Positions 1 through 11,479 of a DNA stretch of 64,000 nt are shown here, one piece after another. How positions within the stretch are numbered: position 1 is the first letter of the stretch; the number at the start of each line of letters is the position of its first letter. The notes under the pieces are model-generated. The model made no database searches, was not told the DNA's origin, and saw only the letters and a list, made by a program, of their open reading frames with translations. The stretch comes from Paramyrothecium sp. XJ0827 (taxonomy: Eukaryota; Ascomycota; Sordariomycetes; Hypocreales; Stachybotryaceae): the NCBI GenBank assembly GCA_020881915.1, contig JAJFPB010000001.1:6138001-6202000 (forward strand). The letters run 5' to 3'. A program made the position numbers and the translations under genes.

Positions 1-1353
1 AAGGTTTGCACGGAATTGTGAGGGGGGATGCCACTTCGCCTTTGAGGGTCATGCATGACGTGAGTCCACACTTCATGGCCTGGCAGTACCACACTTGGGT
101 ACAGAGACGCTCACACACGAGTAGGGAATCAAAATCATCCGTTTGGGCTTCGAAACGCTAAGTAGTGAGAGGACGGCCATTTGGCCAAACAGAGCCATCT
201 GGGACACTAACCCGGAACTTCTCCAGGATTGCGAACTGCGACTCATCACCTTTGACAGTGACACGCCCCACCTATCACACTACCCAAGTTGGCGGATATG
301 TCGATTCCTGCCTCTTGAAGATGGACCAGAGTACGCTACCGGGTTGACGGTCTATGTCGCGAAGACGAGCATCTTTGGGATAGTCGTACACGGCAAGATC
401 CCGAGGAAGTTCGGGCACTGCAAGGAAAATAAGTTTTCGCAAAGCACGCCCCAGCATTTCGCATTGCAACCGGGAGAGCGCATCAAATCTTTATGGGTTC
501 ATACTCTCATTCATCATCAAGCTGCTTTCAACAACCCCCTATTGCTTGTATGTCCGGCGGTGTTTGCTCCAACCGTCAGTCAAAGTCTTACTAACGCCTG
601 ACAAGGTCGTGACGGACCGAGGTCGATCTGCCTTCCTTGGGCCGCACCGTGAAATCCACAACGCCTGGGCCGAATGGACACGCGTCACCCCAGACAGACC
701 GGGTATTGTCAGAGGGCTCTTCTTTGATGTGCACTGCGAGGGGATCTTCGGCCTATACACCTACGGCGTAGCAATGACATATCCGAAAACAAGTTCGGTG
801 CCGGACAGCCCGTTACCGCCAGCCGAGGTCTTGACCAACACCAACCCATCGGCCTTCCTGCGAGAGCATGAGAGAGGGTTGGTGAGCATTGCAAGGCTCG
901 CCAAAGTTTCGACAATTCACCTCCGCACGGTTGGCGATCGATGCAAGGGGATGTATATCAAGTACAGCGACGAGACAACCGTGGCGCTTGGCCGGTGGGA
1001 CCCGACCTTTACGGAGGGCATCGTCGAGCTGTACGACTATGCGAAGCATGGGCAACTCAACTCGATTGGTTTCTCGTACGAGGGCACATCGTCCACCCGG
1101 TCATGGGTCACCAACGTTGTCTTTAACAAGACAGACGTTGGGGGTACCTTCCACACGCTTATAGAGGTAAAGACAGACAAGGTGGGCTCATGCATGACCC
1201 CTTTGTTTATGGTTCGTGACGCTGACTGTTCGACCGTAGTATCTCGCGTGGGAGTACACATATGAGTTTGACAACGTCGCGGAGTGGGAATACGAAGCTA
1301 CGCTGATTCCGCAGAACCGCACTCGGTGGGCACCGAAAACAATGACCGTGTAA
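1..1353 (+). CDS. Uncharacterised fungal protein, 3' part (5' end outside window)
   Basis: Four exons can be read: 1-59, 125-547, 606-1166 and 1240-1353, with frames that join exactly. Introns are 60-124 (GTGAGT donor), 548-605 (GTATGT donor, TACTAAC branch point) and 1167-1239 (GTAAAG donor, CTGAC branch point). The joined product covers at least 359 residues and ends APKTMTV. The second exon has LGFETLSSERTAIWPN, the third GMYIKYSDETTVALGRWDP, and the last is rich in Trp and Tyr. The Gly-rich beta-type segment recalls the C-terminal parts of large fungal F-box-like proteins, but I do not recognise a named domain. No membrane segment is visible. The stop TAA at 1351-1353 overlaps a possible GTAAGT donor at 1350, so a further exon cannot be excluded. 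The exon chain is well supported; the function is unknown. Confidence 0.6.
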
Positions 1354-2076
1354 GTCTTGGACGATTCGCTGAGTCGGGGACGAGCGGTTCGGCAAGGTCG
1401 GGCAAAGCCAGATGTATGTGCTTTGTATTAATACTCCAAGGTTGGCCACGTCACTGGGTGCCTTCCCTGGCCAAGTTCCGGGCTGTCGGACGTGCTGTTG
1501 GATGGATGACTGGGTGTCGATTATATTGTGCGCTTGGAAGTGGGCAAATATCACATGTACATCTTCGTGTACCAATGATTGTAAGTATCAATGTATCATT
1601 GTTAGATGTATTTGTTCGCGTGTAGATGTTTGCACGGTTCTGTCGAGCACTGCATCGCATTCTCGAATCGGTGACGTGCAAGGCACAGTTCCACGTTGTG
1701 ATAATTTCCATTGCTTTCATGACCGTTTTTCCTAGCGCTATCCCGATTGTCCAGAGGCGACCACTGGACTTGTAGCCATTTCCTAGAGCCCGACTTATTC
1801 TTAACTGCACTAGTTTTACATTTCTCGATTTATTTCTGTCACCAATTCTGACTTGCACATTGGAGTTGCGGAGTGCAAACAACCTGCCCATCTAATCTTA
1901 TCTTATCTCCTACCACCACCCCCACCACGGCGACGCCAGCATAGGTAGCTTCATTGAGCTTCCCGCCGTTCTTCGAACAATCCCACCTCTCCAACACGCG
2001 ACCCTCTCCCCCCTCCCCCCTCCCTTTTTTTTTCTTCTTTCTTCCTCCAGGGTCATCCAAGTCCTCGTTTCCCAGC
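1354..2076. other. Intergenic region, likely ALG2 promoter and leader
   Basis: No convincing coding frame is seen. The last 80 bases before the ALG2 start are strongly pyrimidine-rich (about 2000-2049, runs of C then T), the usual look of a fungal promoter/transcript start region. The 3' end of the left-edge gene probably lies in the first few hundred bases. Confidence 0.6.
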
Positions 2077-3739
2077 ATGGCCCCCACGAGGGACAAACCG
2101 GCCCACGGCGACGAGGGCGCCATTGTCTTCTTCCACCCGGACCTGGGCATCGGCGGCGCCGAGCGCCTCGTCGTCGACGCCGCCGTCGGCCTGCAGAACC
2201 GCGGCCACAAGGTCGTCATCTTCACCAACCACTGCGACCCGAACCACTGCTTCGACGAGTGCCGCGATGGTGAGTGGACCCGCGGCCGCAGCCGCCGCCG
2301 CCGCCGCCTCCTCCTCCCATGAACACGTCCCGCCCCGGCTTTCTTCGTCTTCGTCTTCGTCTTTCTTCCTCGTTTTGGCTGACCGATTGGGGCCCGCTTC
2401 GCGCACAGGCACCCTCGACGTCCGCGTGCGCGCCGACGACCTCATCCCCATGTCCGTCTTCTCGCGCCTCACGATCCTCTGCGCCGTCCTGCGCCACCTG
2501 CACCTCCTCCTGCTCATCCACCTGAGCGGCGAGCTGGCCGCCCTGCGGGCCCGCGCCTTCGTCGTCGACCAGCTCTCCGCCGGCCTGCCGCTGCTGCGCC
2601 AGCTCGCCCCGCGGCCCGTCCTGTTCTACTGCCACTTCCCGGACCTGCTGCTCGCCCGCGGCCGCGAGCGCTCCGCCCTGAAGCGCCTGTACCGCGTCCC
2701 CTTCGACTGGCTCGAGGAGTGGTCCATGGGCTTCGCGCAGGCCGTCGCCGTCAACTCGGGCTTCACCCAGGCCGTCGTCGACCGCACGTGGCCCGGGCTC
2801 AAGAAGAGTGTCAAGACCAGGGTCGTGTACCCTTGCGTGGACACGGACGTGGCCTTCGAGGACGACAAGTCGACCTCCGTCTTCGGCGACGATTCCAAGG
2901 TGCTTCTGAGTATCAACCGGTTTGAGCGAAAGAAGGACATTGGGTTGGCCATCAAGGCCTTTGCTGCCATTCCAGAAGCCAAGCGGAAAGCCGTTCGCTT
3001 GGTTCTCGCAGGTACGGACTATCTCCACCCTTGGCCGCTTGGGTGGGAATGCTATTCACGAATACAACATGACTGACACGCTTCCACAGGCGGCTACGAT
3101 CCTCGCATCGCCGAGAATGTCGAGTACCACACCGAGCTCCAGGAGCTCGCCTCCTCGCTCCACCTCCCGCACCACACCATCAACGCTAGCACCGCCGTGC
3201 TGGCCGCCGACGATGGAGCACCCCTCGCCGACGTGCCCCCGTCCGCGACCGTCGTCTTCCTCCTGTCCGTCCCCAACGCCCTGAAGGCCGCCCTCCTCCG
3301 CTCCGCCCGCCTCCTCCTCTACACGCCCTCCAACGAGCACTTCGGCATCGTGCCCCTCGAGGCCATGCTCGCCCGCCTGCCCGTCTTGGCCGCCAACACC
3401 GGCGGGCCCGTGGAGACCGTCGTCGACGGCGTCACCGGGTGGCTTCGCGGCCCCACCGACACGGCCGCGTGGACCGACGTCGTCACCCGCGCGGTCACCA
3501 TGCCGCTCGACGAAGTGCGGGCGATGGGCCAGCGCGGCGCGGACCGCGTGAGGGCCGAGTTTGGGCGCGACCGCATGGCCGAGCGCCTGGATGTAATTGT
3601 GGATGAGATCACGGACCCGCGCAGGACGCCGGCCCCAAAGGCGTTGCATCAAAACAAGCTCTTCATCGCCCTGACTTTTGCATTTGTCACGGTCTTCGGA
3701 CTGTATATCTCCTGGGCGATGAATGTGTACAAAAAGTAG
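2077..3739 (+). CDS. ALG2: ALG2: alpha-1,3/1,6-mannosyltransferase of N-glycan assembly
   Basis: Exons 2077-2269, 2409-3011 and 3090-3739 give 481 residues, close to the yeast protein (about 500). Introns have GTGAGT and GTACGG donors and CACAG acceptors, and both join with the frame kept. ALG2 adds the second and third mannoses to the dolichol-linked glycan on the cytosolic face of the ER. Visible family marks are the N-terminal glycine loop [12 protein letters not shown], a GT-B fold with [11 protein letters not shown], and the GT4 E-x7-E motif in [11 protein letters not shown] (Glu348 and Glu356). A hydrophobic C-terminal helix near residues 455-475 fits membrane attachment. The ATG at 2077 is chosen because the glycine loop starts about 23 residues later and upstream codons translate the pyrimidine tract. 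The gene is unusually GC-rich in the third position. Confidence 0.95.
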
Positions 3740-5041
3740 TTTCAGCGAGAGACAGCATATAGAACAGAGTGCCTTAGGGTTTCATGAGAACCTGCGGCCT
3801 TGAATTGAATGACATTGTCACGGTCTATGCACAGAGCAAACTTACTTGTTACGCCTGCTGTGTCCTTTGTAAGACGCTTGAAATGGTTCCAGCGTATTAA
3901 CAGCTTCACAATCGAGCCAGTCCCCTGCAGAGCCATGACCAACCAGTATGGCAAAGGGGACAGTTAAGAACTGCCAGGTGGTGCACGACATAGTTTTCAA
4001 GTCACCGAGAGTCGAAGCATTACAGTGGAGAAATAACCCGTGGTTCTTGATTATCTCATGCTAAATTCTTACACTCTTCAAATCATCACTTCTCATCCAT
4101 CCCATTAGCCATCAACACGCTCCCAGCGTATGCGAAAGGAGAAAGAAAAGTTCTACAAGGTATCAATAAGCACATCCTGTGGCTGGGTCCCCTCCCACTT
4201 CCTGGTTGTCCGCCCTTCAAGCCATCTGACTCCAAATATAAGACCCAAGTCATGCTGGTGCCGCGTAAAAATGCGATGCAAATGCTGATAGGAAAACAAA
4301 ATATGAGATGTGTCTTATCTCCTGAAAAGGTGCCCGTATTCCCAAATCGATTGAGAAGATGTGAAGAAAGAAGGAGAATATACAGACTATATGTTCGTTT
4401 GGTAAGGCCTGTGGATCATTTTTTGCCAGATGTCAGGCTCAAAATGGCCCACGTCCATAGGTGTAGTGTTATTTGACATGACGTCAAAGAACAAAGAGAG
4501 ACATTGAGAAGAATCCGTAATGTGTCTCTCGATGGATACCCCATCAACGTGGATATGAAACAGATATGGTCGGTCATGATGGCGGTCCAAGGTGCTGAAA
4601 CTGCTTCAACATGTTTGTCTGCGGAAGGCTGCCAGCAGGATCTTGTTCTCGTGTCCACATCAGTTATCGTAAAATATTGCGAAAGCGGCTCAGCAAGTGT
4701 GTGTACTCAATGACCCACGCGGCTGTGATGCCTTCCCGCCGAACGTAACTCTGTTTTGAGGGTGTCTTGCAAAGTCTTTTCGTTCGGCATTGTGTTGGAA
4801 TGGTCCAGGCGCCATTGTAATGATGTAATGCTAAAGCTCTGTGAAAAACGTAACAGCCAGGTCGTTTGGGTTGCGGTCCGTTCAGTGCTGTCTCGTTGAA
4901 AAGCTCCTTGATGCACCAATCCTAATAATGCTGTGCACCAAATGATGAAATCCGAAAAGTAGATGTATCCCGTTGAGGAGGCGGGTATTAAAAGAAAAGT
5001 GTCAAAAAATATTGTGGTTGAGTGGTGAGATTCAAATGCCA
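3740..5041. other. Intergenic region between convergent genes
   Basis: This stretch holds the 3' flanks of ALG2 and of the kinase gene that points toward it. Only short frames with no recognisable product occur. I see no RNA gene or repeat. Confidence 0.6.
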
Positions 5042-8000
5042 TTATGCTGTGCTGTCATCGACAAACACCCTCTTAGCTGTCTCGTTGCTGGCAGTGCTGA
5101 TATTGCTCATGTCTGTATCGCGTCTCTTAGCCTCGAAGGGAGGGGCGCGAGGAGGTCCAGTCTGCACGACGGCGCTCTTCCTTTTGGGTTTGGCCATTAA
5201 GAAGATGCCGTCATCACTGCCGTCCTCATCGTCGTCGTCGCTCTCGTTCATTGATGGTCGACCTTCTGGTGCACGACCCGCAGGCGTAAAGGAACGATCA
5301 GGATGAAGAGACATTGCAAGCGATCCACTGTCCATGGCAGTCGGGTTCTCGAAGACCTGTCCAATAGGGAAACCGTTGGTAGGTTCCTTCAACATAGCAG
5401 GTGGCGTAAGCGAGTCGGTAGTCTCAAGCAACGATGCCTGCGTCCCAACAATGCCAGGCTGGCACAGAAGTTCCGCCTCCATATCCGCGGAAATAGAGCT
5501 TGCATTGCTCAGTAGAGCAGGCAGAGAGGGGTCAGACTGGAACGCTAGTATGCGCTCCGAAGTGACCTTGCCAGGAGGATATGCTGATACAGGGCTAGTC
5601 ACTTCACTTGGACTGGTCAATGGAGTGCCCAGACCTTCCATAGACTCAGTACTGGACGACTGGGCAGTAGTCAAGGCATCCCCGGTAGACTGCCTGGTTG
5701 GTTGTTGATCCCAGTCATCGTCTTCCGGCGATGGAGGACAGGGAACATTTGCTGGTTCAATGAGTCGCATCTTCTCGATTGCTTCCTCAATGCCTTTTTG
5801 CTGCGCCGTGGTTGATAGACCCAGGATCCCGGCAGGCGACTCAGGCTTCGATGCGGATCGAGTCCGCACGGTACTTGACCGTACATCACGAGTACGTTCT
5901 GGGTTACAAATAGACTGTGGCCGTTCATAAGGATTAGGGCGGTGCCGTGCTTGCAGCTTGTGGTCGGACAAGGAGTGCCGATGAAGTTCCAGGGCCGGAG
6001 CTGATAGCGGAGAGGAGGATAATTGCGGTACAGGACAGTGCGCACTGCTACCTAAGTCGACAGATTTCATCGGCCTAGGATGCTTTGGTCGGTGAACACT
6101 CCCGGGAGCCACGGCAGTGCTGACAGCCACTTGAGGTTGGGCACGTTTGTCAGTACTTGCAAACAACCCTCGATCTACAGATCGAGCCCGGCTGGTCTCA
6201 TCAGCGGCCAGGTCGATACGGCGACTTTGTCGCATGGCCTCGGCTTCTCTGCCAAGGATATCTTGCGCTCCATCACAAAGTGGCGTACACGGTGTTGTCT
6301 GCGCAGTTGGCATCGTTAATGGCGCTCCTAGGTGCTGGAAATGCTGGCTAAGTCTTCGAAGACCATGGCCTGGCCCGTGGCCGTGCGAATGCCGGGATCG
6401 GAGAGTGAACTTGTGAGCTGAATTGGTGGGTTCGTCTTGGTAATTGTCTGCATTCATCGACGACGCTGACATACCTCGAGGTAGGTCAATGGGAGGTAAA
6501 ACAGTGGCCATGGGATCATACGCCACAGGTTCCGTCTCTATTTCAATGGATGAAGCTTTTGACGGCTCCGAGTCTTTGACAGGGTAACCCTCTTTGATAC
6601 CCGTGACGAAGTAGTCGTCAGGTCGGATACTTCGACGCCTCTCGTTCCTAAGGTGGGGATTTGTGAGGTCACCAGCAGAGCTCGTTGCACTACTAGCCGC
6701 TCGACGCCGAGACTTACTGTCGCTTCGCTCGACTAAGGGGTGGATCACTTTCCCAACAGCCTTTTTGACAGCAGACCGCACATGATCCAAAAATGTGATG
6801 GGAACGACGGCTGCTGATACGTCGCGTTCGTCAACCTGGATCTTCCGGCCAGACGAGGGACGGGCGGGGTCGGTATCATCAAGCCAGCCTATAGGATTAG
6901 GAATGTCTTGAACGACCCAAGGATGGCGCTTGATGTCCCGTAGACGAATGCGTTTATCGGGATTCTTGGTCAGCATCTGCCGAAGAAGGTCGTAGAGAAG
7001 ATTGTCGACGTCTTCATATTCGGGATCGTTGTCGTCACGGTACGGGAAAGTGTTTTGTCGCTTGTAGAGAGATGTTCCAGCGGGAGACGTGGACGGATCG
7101 ACAGGCTTCAACCGCCTTCTAGGGATATAGACATCGTCGTTTGCGATCTTCCGGAACATTTGAAATTCGTCCTCGGCCAAGAAGGGAATGCGGGCAAATA
7201 TGAGACAGTACAGAGTGACGCCGAGAGACCACACATCAATCTGTTCCGAGACTTTTGGCTGCTCCTTGTCGGGGTCCGTATAGCACAGCTCAGGAGCGAA
7301 GAAGGCCGGGGTGCCAACGGTCTTGGCAAGCTCCAAGTCGTCGTCGAAATCCTTAGCCTCGGACTCGGATACTGTTTCATCGCCAAATTCGCCATCACGA
7401 ATCGGCCGGCCGAAATAGGAAACACCAAAATCGGAAATCTTGACTCGATGGTCCCTAGACCAAAGAAGATTGGCAGGCTTGATGTCTCGGTGGACGACAC
7501 CTTGATAATGAAGATACTCAAGCCCAAGGACAGTGTCTCGGAAAGTCGAGCGAGCCTGGTCGAGTGTGAAGCAGGGCACGTAAGAATAGTCATCGGCAAA
7601 GGGATCGTGGGAGTGGAGGTTGTAGTCTACAGAAGACATGTGAGAAATGATGGAATCGGCCATGCTGGGAGATCGGCCGCGAGAGGCCGCTTCATCAATG
7701 TGAGAGCCCCACATGATACTGTCGAGAGCGGTGACCGAGGCTGGATTGGAGCGGAGAGGACCAGGAGTTTCCATGTCCTCGTTCCAATCCACCGACTCGT
7801 CAGGGTCAATGGATGCGGCGGCCATGGAAACAACCGACTGAGCACGGGATGGTGCTCGAGAAGAGGGACGCGAGAAGGATCGCGAGGACATGGTGTCCAT
7901 CATGGCGAAATCTTCTTTGGACGAAATGCGAGACTGTTGGCCGGCGCTACTGGCATCCTCTGCAGCACCATGCTCCACGCTCCAAAAGTCTTGTGGGCCA

Positions 8001-8992
8001 GCGTAGTTCTGGGCCATCTTCGCTCGTTTCAATTTCTTGATCGCCTGCCGGCGTTCGAGAATTTGTTCGTACTTTTCCTCCTCAGCACTGGGTGGTTCGC
8101 CTCTCATTTCCCGCTCAATCCTCCTCCGTTCGTAGAGGCAAATATGAGGGAGGCCCTTCTTGCGCCAGACAATTTCGCCGAGCTCGACATGCTCGAGGAC
8201 CATGTAGATCTTCTTGAGTTCAGGGTCATCGATGACTTCGAGGAGGGCAACGACGTTGGGATGTCGAATCTTTTTCAAGATGGCAATCTCCTTCTTCGTC
8301 TTGTCCTGGGGCGACATAGCGGTGACCTTTCCAAGACGTCGTTTCTTGGAGAAGCGGGGAATGATCTTTATCGCAACATTATCGCCAGTCTCGAGGTTCC
8401 GGGCCAGCTTGACCTTGCCGTGCATGCCACGACCGATCTCTTCGATAACCTCATATTGGTTGATGAGTTTACGGCCAGTAGCGAGGTCCGAGTCGATGAG
8501 GGCCTTGTGCGTCCTAGAGGTGAGGGATATTATTAGCCGTACAACTCGACGCCGATTGCTTGCCGCAACACAAAAAAGCATTCATTAAATTCCGACGATG
8601 CCCCACCGAGCACGGCAACGGGTGCACGCGACGAGGGGTAAGGAACCAGCTTCGGGGCGAAAAGAGAGGTTGTTCAATAGGGCTACGACTTACTCTCTGA
8701 CTTTGTGGTTTTGCAGAGGATGCAGATAGGGGATTCCAGCGTGGGGCGCAGGAGTGTTGCTTTCGGAGAGGGATGTGTACGGGAGGATGGCGCTGTGTCG
8801 GATGGCTGTAGGACTGAAGAGCCCTGGTGACGACATGGGCGTGCTCTCAGCGGTGCGCAGAGGAAAAGAAGCGGGTGGAGGGATTTGTGTAAAAAGCGAA
8901 GGGTGAGGCACAGGCGAATTGTGTTTGTATGGTTGTTGTTGTTGAGGCTGCTGCTGCTGGGGCAGCTCGTTACGCTGCTCTGACGACTCCAT
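5042..8992 (-). CDS. SAK1: SNF1-activating kinase, Sak1/Ssp1 (CaMKK-like) family
   Basis: Two coding exons, 8992-8694 and 8513-5042, give 1256 residues. The 180-bp intron has a GTAAGT donor and a CTAG acceptor; splicing restores KVRETHKALIDSDLATGRK, typical of this family. Kinase marks are the glycine loop EIGRGMHGKV (near residue 124), VAIKIIPR, HRDIKPANLLW (near 440), DFGVSYF and VGTPAFFAPELC; the domain ends near 635 at HPWVVQD. About 200 residues are inserted between the lobes, as in other filamentous fungal members. The N-terminus is Gln/Pro-rich and the 600-residue tail is Ser-rich and probably disordered. Members phosphorylate the activation loop of Snf1/AMPK and act in the cytoplasm in glucose and stress signalling. 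The start is the ATG at 8992; a TTG two codons upstream was not used. The exact paralogue (Sak1, Tos3, Elm1 or Ssp1) cannot be settled here. Confidence 0.9.
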
Positions 8993-9332
8993 GATCAAGG
9001 GTGACGAGGGGTCCAGATCGATCGATTCGGCATGCTCGTGAGCAAAATGTGGGCGGCGCGCAGTGTCTGGGCGGCCGGTCGGCGGGCTTTATCGGTACAT
9101 CGTCGCGGGCCGTTGAAGGACTGGGGGCGGGTAGGAGAAGTGACAAAGGAAGAAACAAATAGCAGCGGTGGAAAGGAAAAAGCCAAAGAAGTAGGAAGAC
9201 GAGATGGAACAAAGCGGTTGATGAGGGAGGGGAGAGAAAGGAGGTTTGGAAAGAAGGTTTGGGCGAGTGGGTGGATTATGGGTCACCACGGTTGGGACTT
9301 GCCTCTGGTGACGGATGGGGAGTGCTGAGTGT

Positions 9333-9361
9333 GCTGGGCTGGCTGGCTGGGCTGGGCTGGG
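9333..9361. repeat. Short tandem repeat of CTGG/CTGGG units
   Basis: The + strand alternates GCTGG and GCTGGG units about six times. It lies about 350 bases upstream of the kinase start codon, within its probable promoter. Confidence 0.75.
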
Positions 9362-10651
9362 TCTTGGTGGAGGATGGATGGTGGGCTGCTGGTCGCTGGT
9401 GTGGGCAATGGAGCTTGATGGGCCCATCAGGGCACGTTAGGTATCCTACGTGTCTAGGTACCTCTCCTAAATAGGTTCACACCGTAGTGCCGCGCTGTAC
9501 TCAGGTACGGGCTGGACATGCCAAAGAAGGCGCGGTTCGCCCGTCCCGCCCTTTCGCCCGCAGGACGATTCCAACGCGGTACGTACCGTCGAGCGAGGGT
9601 CGGAGAAACCCACTTGACACCAGGGGCCCCAGTGCCTAAGACGCCGTCGAGTCGAGGCCACACAGTGAAGCACCAGAAACAGGGACGAGGCATGTTGGCA
9701 ATTGGTGAGCAAAAAAAACAAAACAAAAAAAAGACAGATACCACAATCCATCATCCTCTTCCATTTCTTTTGGATACAGATTATATTGGGAAGTTGACTT
9801 GAGATATTGATACAATGTTTCAAGACTCAAGAATAGCATGTGAGGTATTTTACCATTTTTCCCGGTTTCTTAAATTTAGTATTAATACAGCATTGCTCTC
9901 TGTGCTAAACGCCGGCTTGGATTAAAGCAGGACCAAATGGCATATCCCGCGAGACCCAAGAGGGCCGTGTGCTTGTGGAAGTTGCGCACCGTGTGGGCGA
10001 CACCGGCGGGAGGCCAAGCAAAAACGATGAGCGCACCTGTGATGCACGTCGATGTACCGATCGCGCTGCAAGGCGCTGCAAGCAGGTGGTCTAGCGTCGC
10101 CTCTAGGTGTGCCAGAGGGTGTGGTGCTGGTGGTGCTAGTGGCTGTCGTGTGGTGTGTGGGCGGTACCTAAACTTGGCACTGCAGCGGCGCCCGCTACCG
10201 TACTCTATCACTGCAGACTCCGGAGGGGCAGGTTGAGAGAGGGGTGGAGACGCTGGTGGAGCTCCAGCGTCGCGCTCGGACCAAGGCAGGGGAGCTTATC
10301 GCCTGCAGAGCGGCTTGGCCACAGGGATGGCATTGACGCACTCGACCCGACTTGGGGTGGGAGAGGGGAGAATCTGTGGCTTGGTGGAGGGGGGAGGGGA
10401 GCAGGAGGGAAAAGCCAAGAGCAAAGGTCGAGGTCGACAGGATGGACATGGCGAGGTTGACGCGCTAACTGGATTCTGGATGGGTGTCAAAGCTGGTTTC
10501 ACCACGGGTTCCTACTACATTGCAATATCGGCCTGCCTTGCACTCGAAGCCGTTGCCTCTCGGTTTATCCAACTGACTCTTACGCACACAAACCCCTCCT
10601 CTGCTGACACGGTTGCAACCACCTCGGATTCAGACGAGCGCAGCAAAGCAA

Positions 10652-10663
10652 GGGGGGGGGGGG
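10652..10663 (+). repeat. Poly-G run of 12
   Basis: Twelve G residues in a row on the + strand in non-coding DNA. Other runs lie at 14459-14468 (10 G) and 53315-53327 (13 G). Confidence 0.9.
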
Positions 10664-11260
10664 CTCGAAACCCGTCATGACCTGGGGGCCCCAGGCTATC
10701 GCCCAGGGCGATGGGTGCTCGTCCTGGCTCTTGGTTAGGACGAGGTGGATCATATTGCAGAAAGGTAGCCAAGGGGTGGCGCTGGGTGGATCGAGTTTGG
10801 GGAAAGACGACTCTGGGGATCAAGCCATGGTCCCAGATACACCACAGTGGAGAAGCGCGGCACATATTCGTTCGATGCTACGTTATAGATGAACGGCATT
10901 ACCTTACCTGCCTTCCTTCCTTTGACCACCACGGCAAAGATATGTACCCCAAGACTTTTCGGAGGAGCAAGCCGTCCGTCGACCATGGCCTGCGCGGGTG
11001 CGTCTCGACGCATGGCGAGGCCAGCGTACGCGGCTCGAGTCAAGCCATGCGAACAATAACGCCCGAGCACGAGCCGGCTACCCTTTTCCCCTGATGCTCT
11101 CCGGACGTGTGGTGCCACTACGCCTGCGAGAGAACAAACTCAAACGAGAAACAAGGTGGTGATCGGCAACCAACAGAGTGGAGCATCGAACGTTTGGTGG
11201 TGCGAGGGAAAAAAAGAGAGCGTACTATGTAAAAGGTGGTGTGTGGAAGTGTGTTGGTGG

Positions 11261-11291
11261 TGTGTATGTGTGTGTGTGTGTGTGTGCGCGC
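11261..11291. repeat. GT dinucleotide microsatellite
   Basis: A (TG)n tract with one TA interruption near its left end passes into a short (CG)n end. It lies in non-coding DNA. Confidence 0.9.
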
Positions 11292-11301
11292 GGCGGATGG
11301 T

Positions 11302-11354
11302 TGAGTGCTGAGTGCTGAACGCTGAGTGCTGAATGCTGAATGCTGAATGCTGAG
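11302..11354. repeat. Tandem heptamer repeat TGA[A/G][T/C]GC, seven copies
   Basis: Seven consecutive 7-base units occupy 11302-11350, mostly TGAGTGC or TGAATGC with one TGAACGC, followed by a partial TGAG. The GT microsatellite lies just to the left and a GCC repeat about 100 bases to the right. Confidence 0.85.
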
Positions 11355-11450
11355 GATTGATGTGGCTTGAAAGTGATGAGGACAACAGAGTTGCAACCAA
11401 CTAGCGACTCGCCCCGACGCAAGCCAGTTGCTTGGTGTCTTGGGGACCGT

Positions 11451-11479
11451 GCCGCCGCCGCCGCCGCCGCCGTCGCCGC
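11451..11479. repeat. GCC trinucleotide repeat
   Basis: About nine (GCC)n units with one CGT interruption. The surrounding frame has no other sign of being coding. Confidence 0.85.

Noticed and set aside
7055..8536. 493-codon open frame on + opposite the kinase
   Set aside because: It is the antisense shadow of the kinase domain, whose motifs on - are unmistakable; the + product has no domain.
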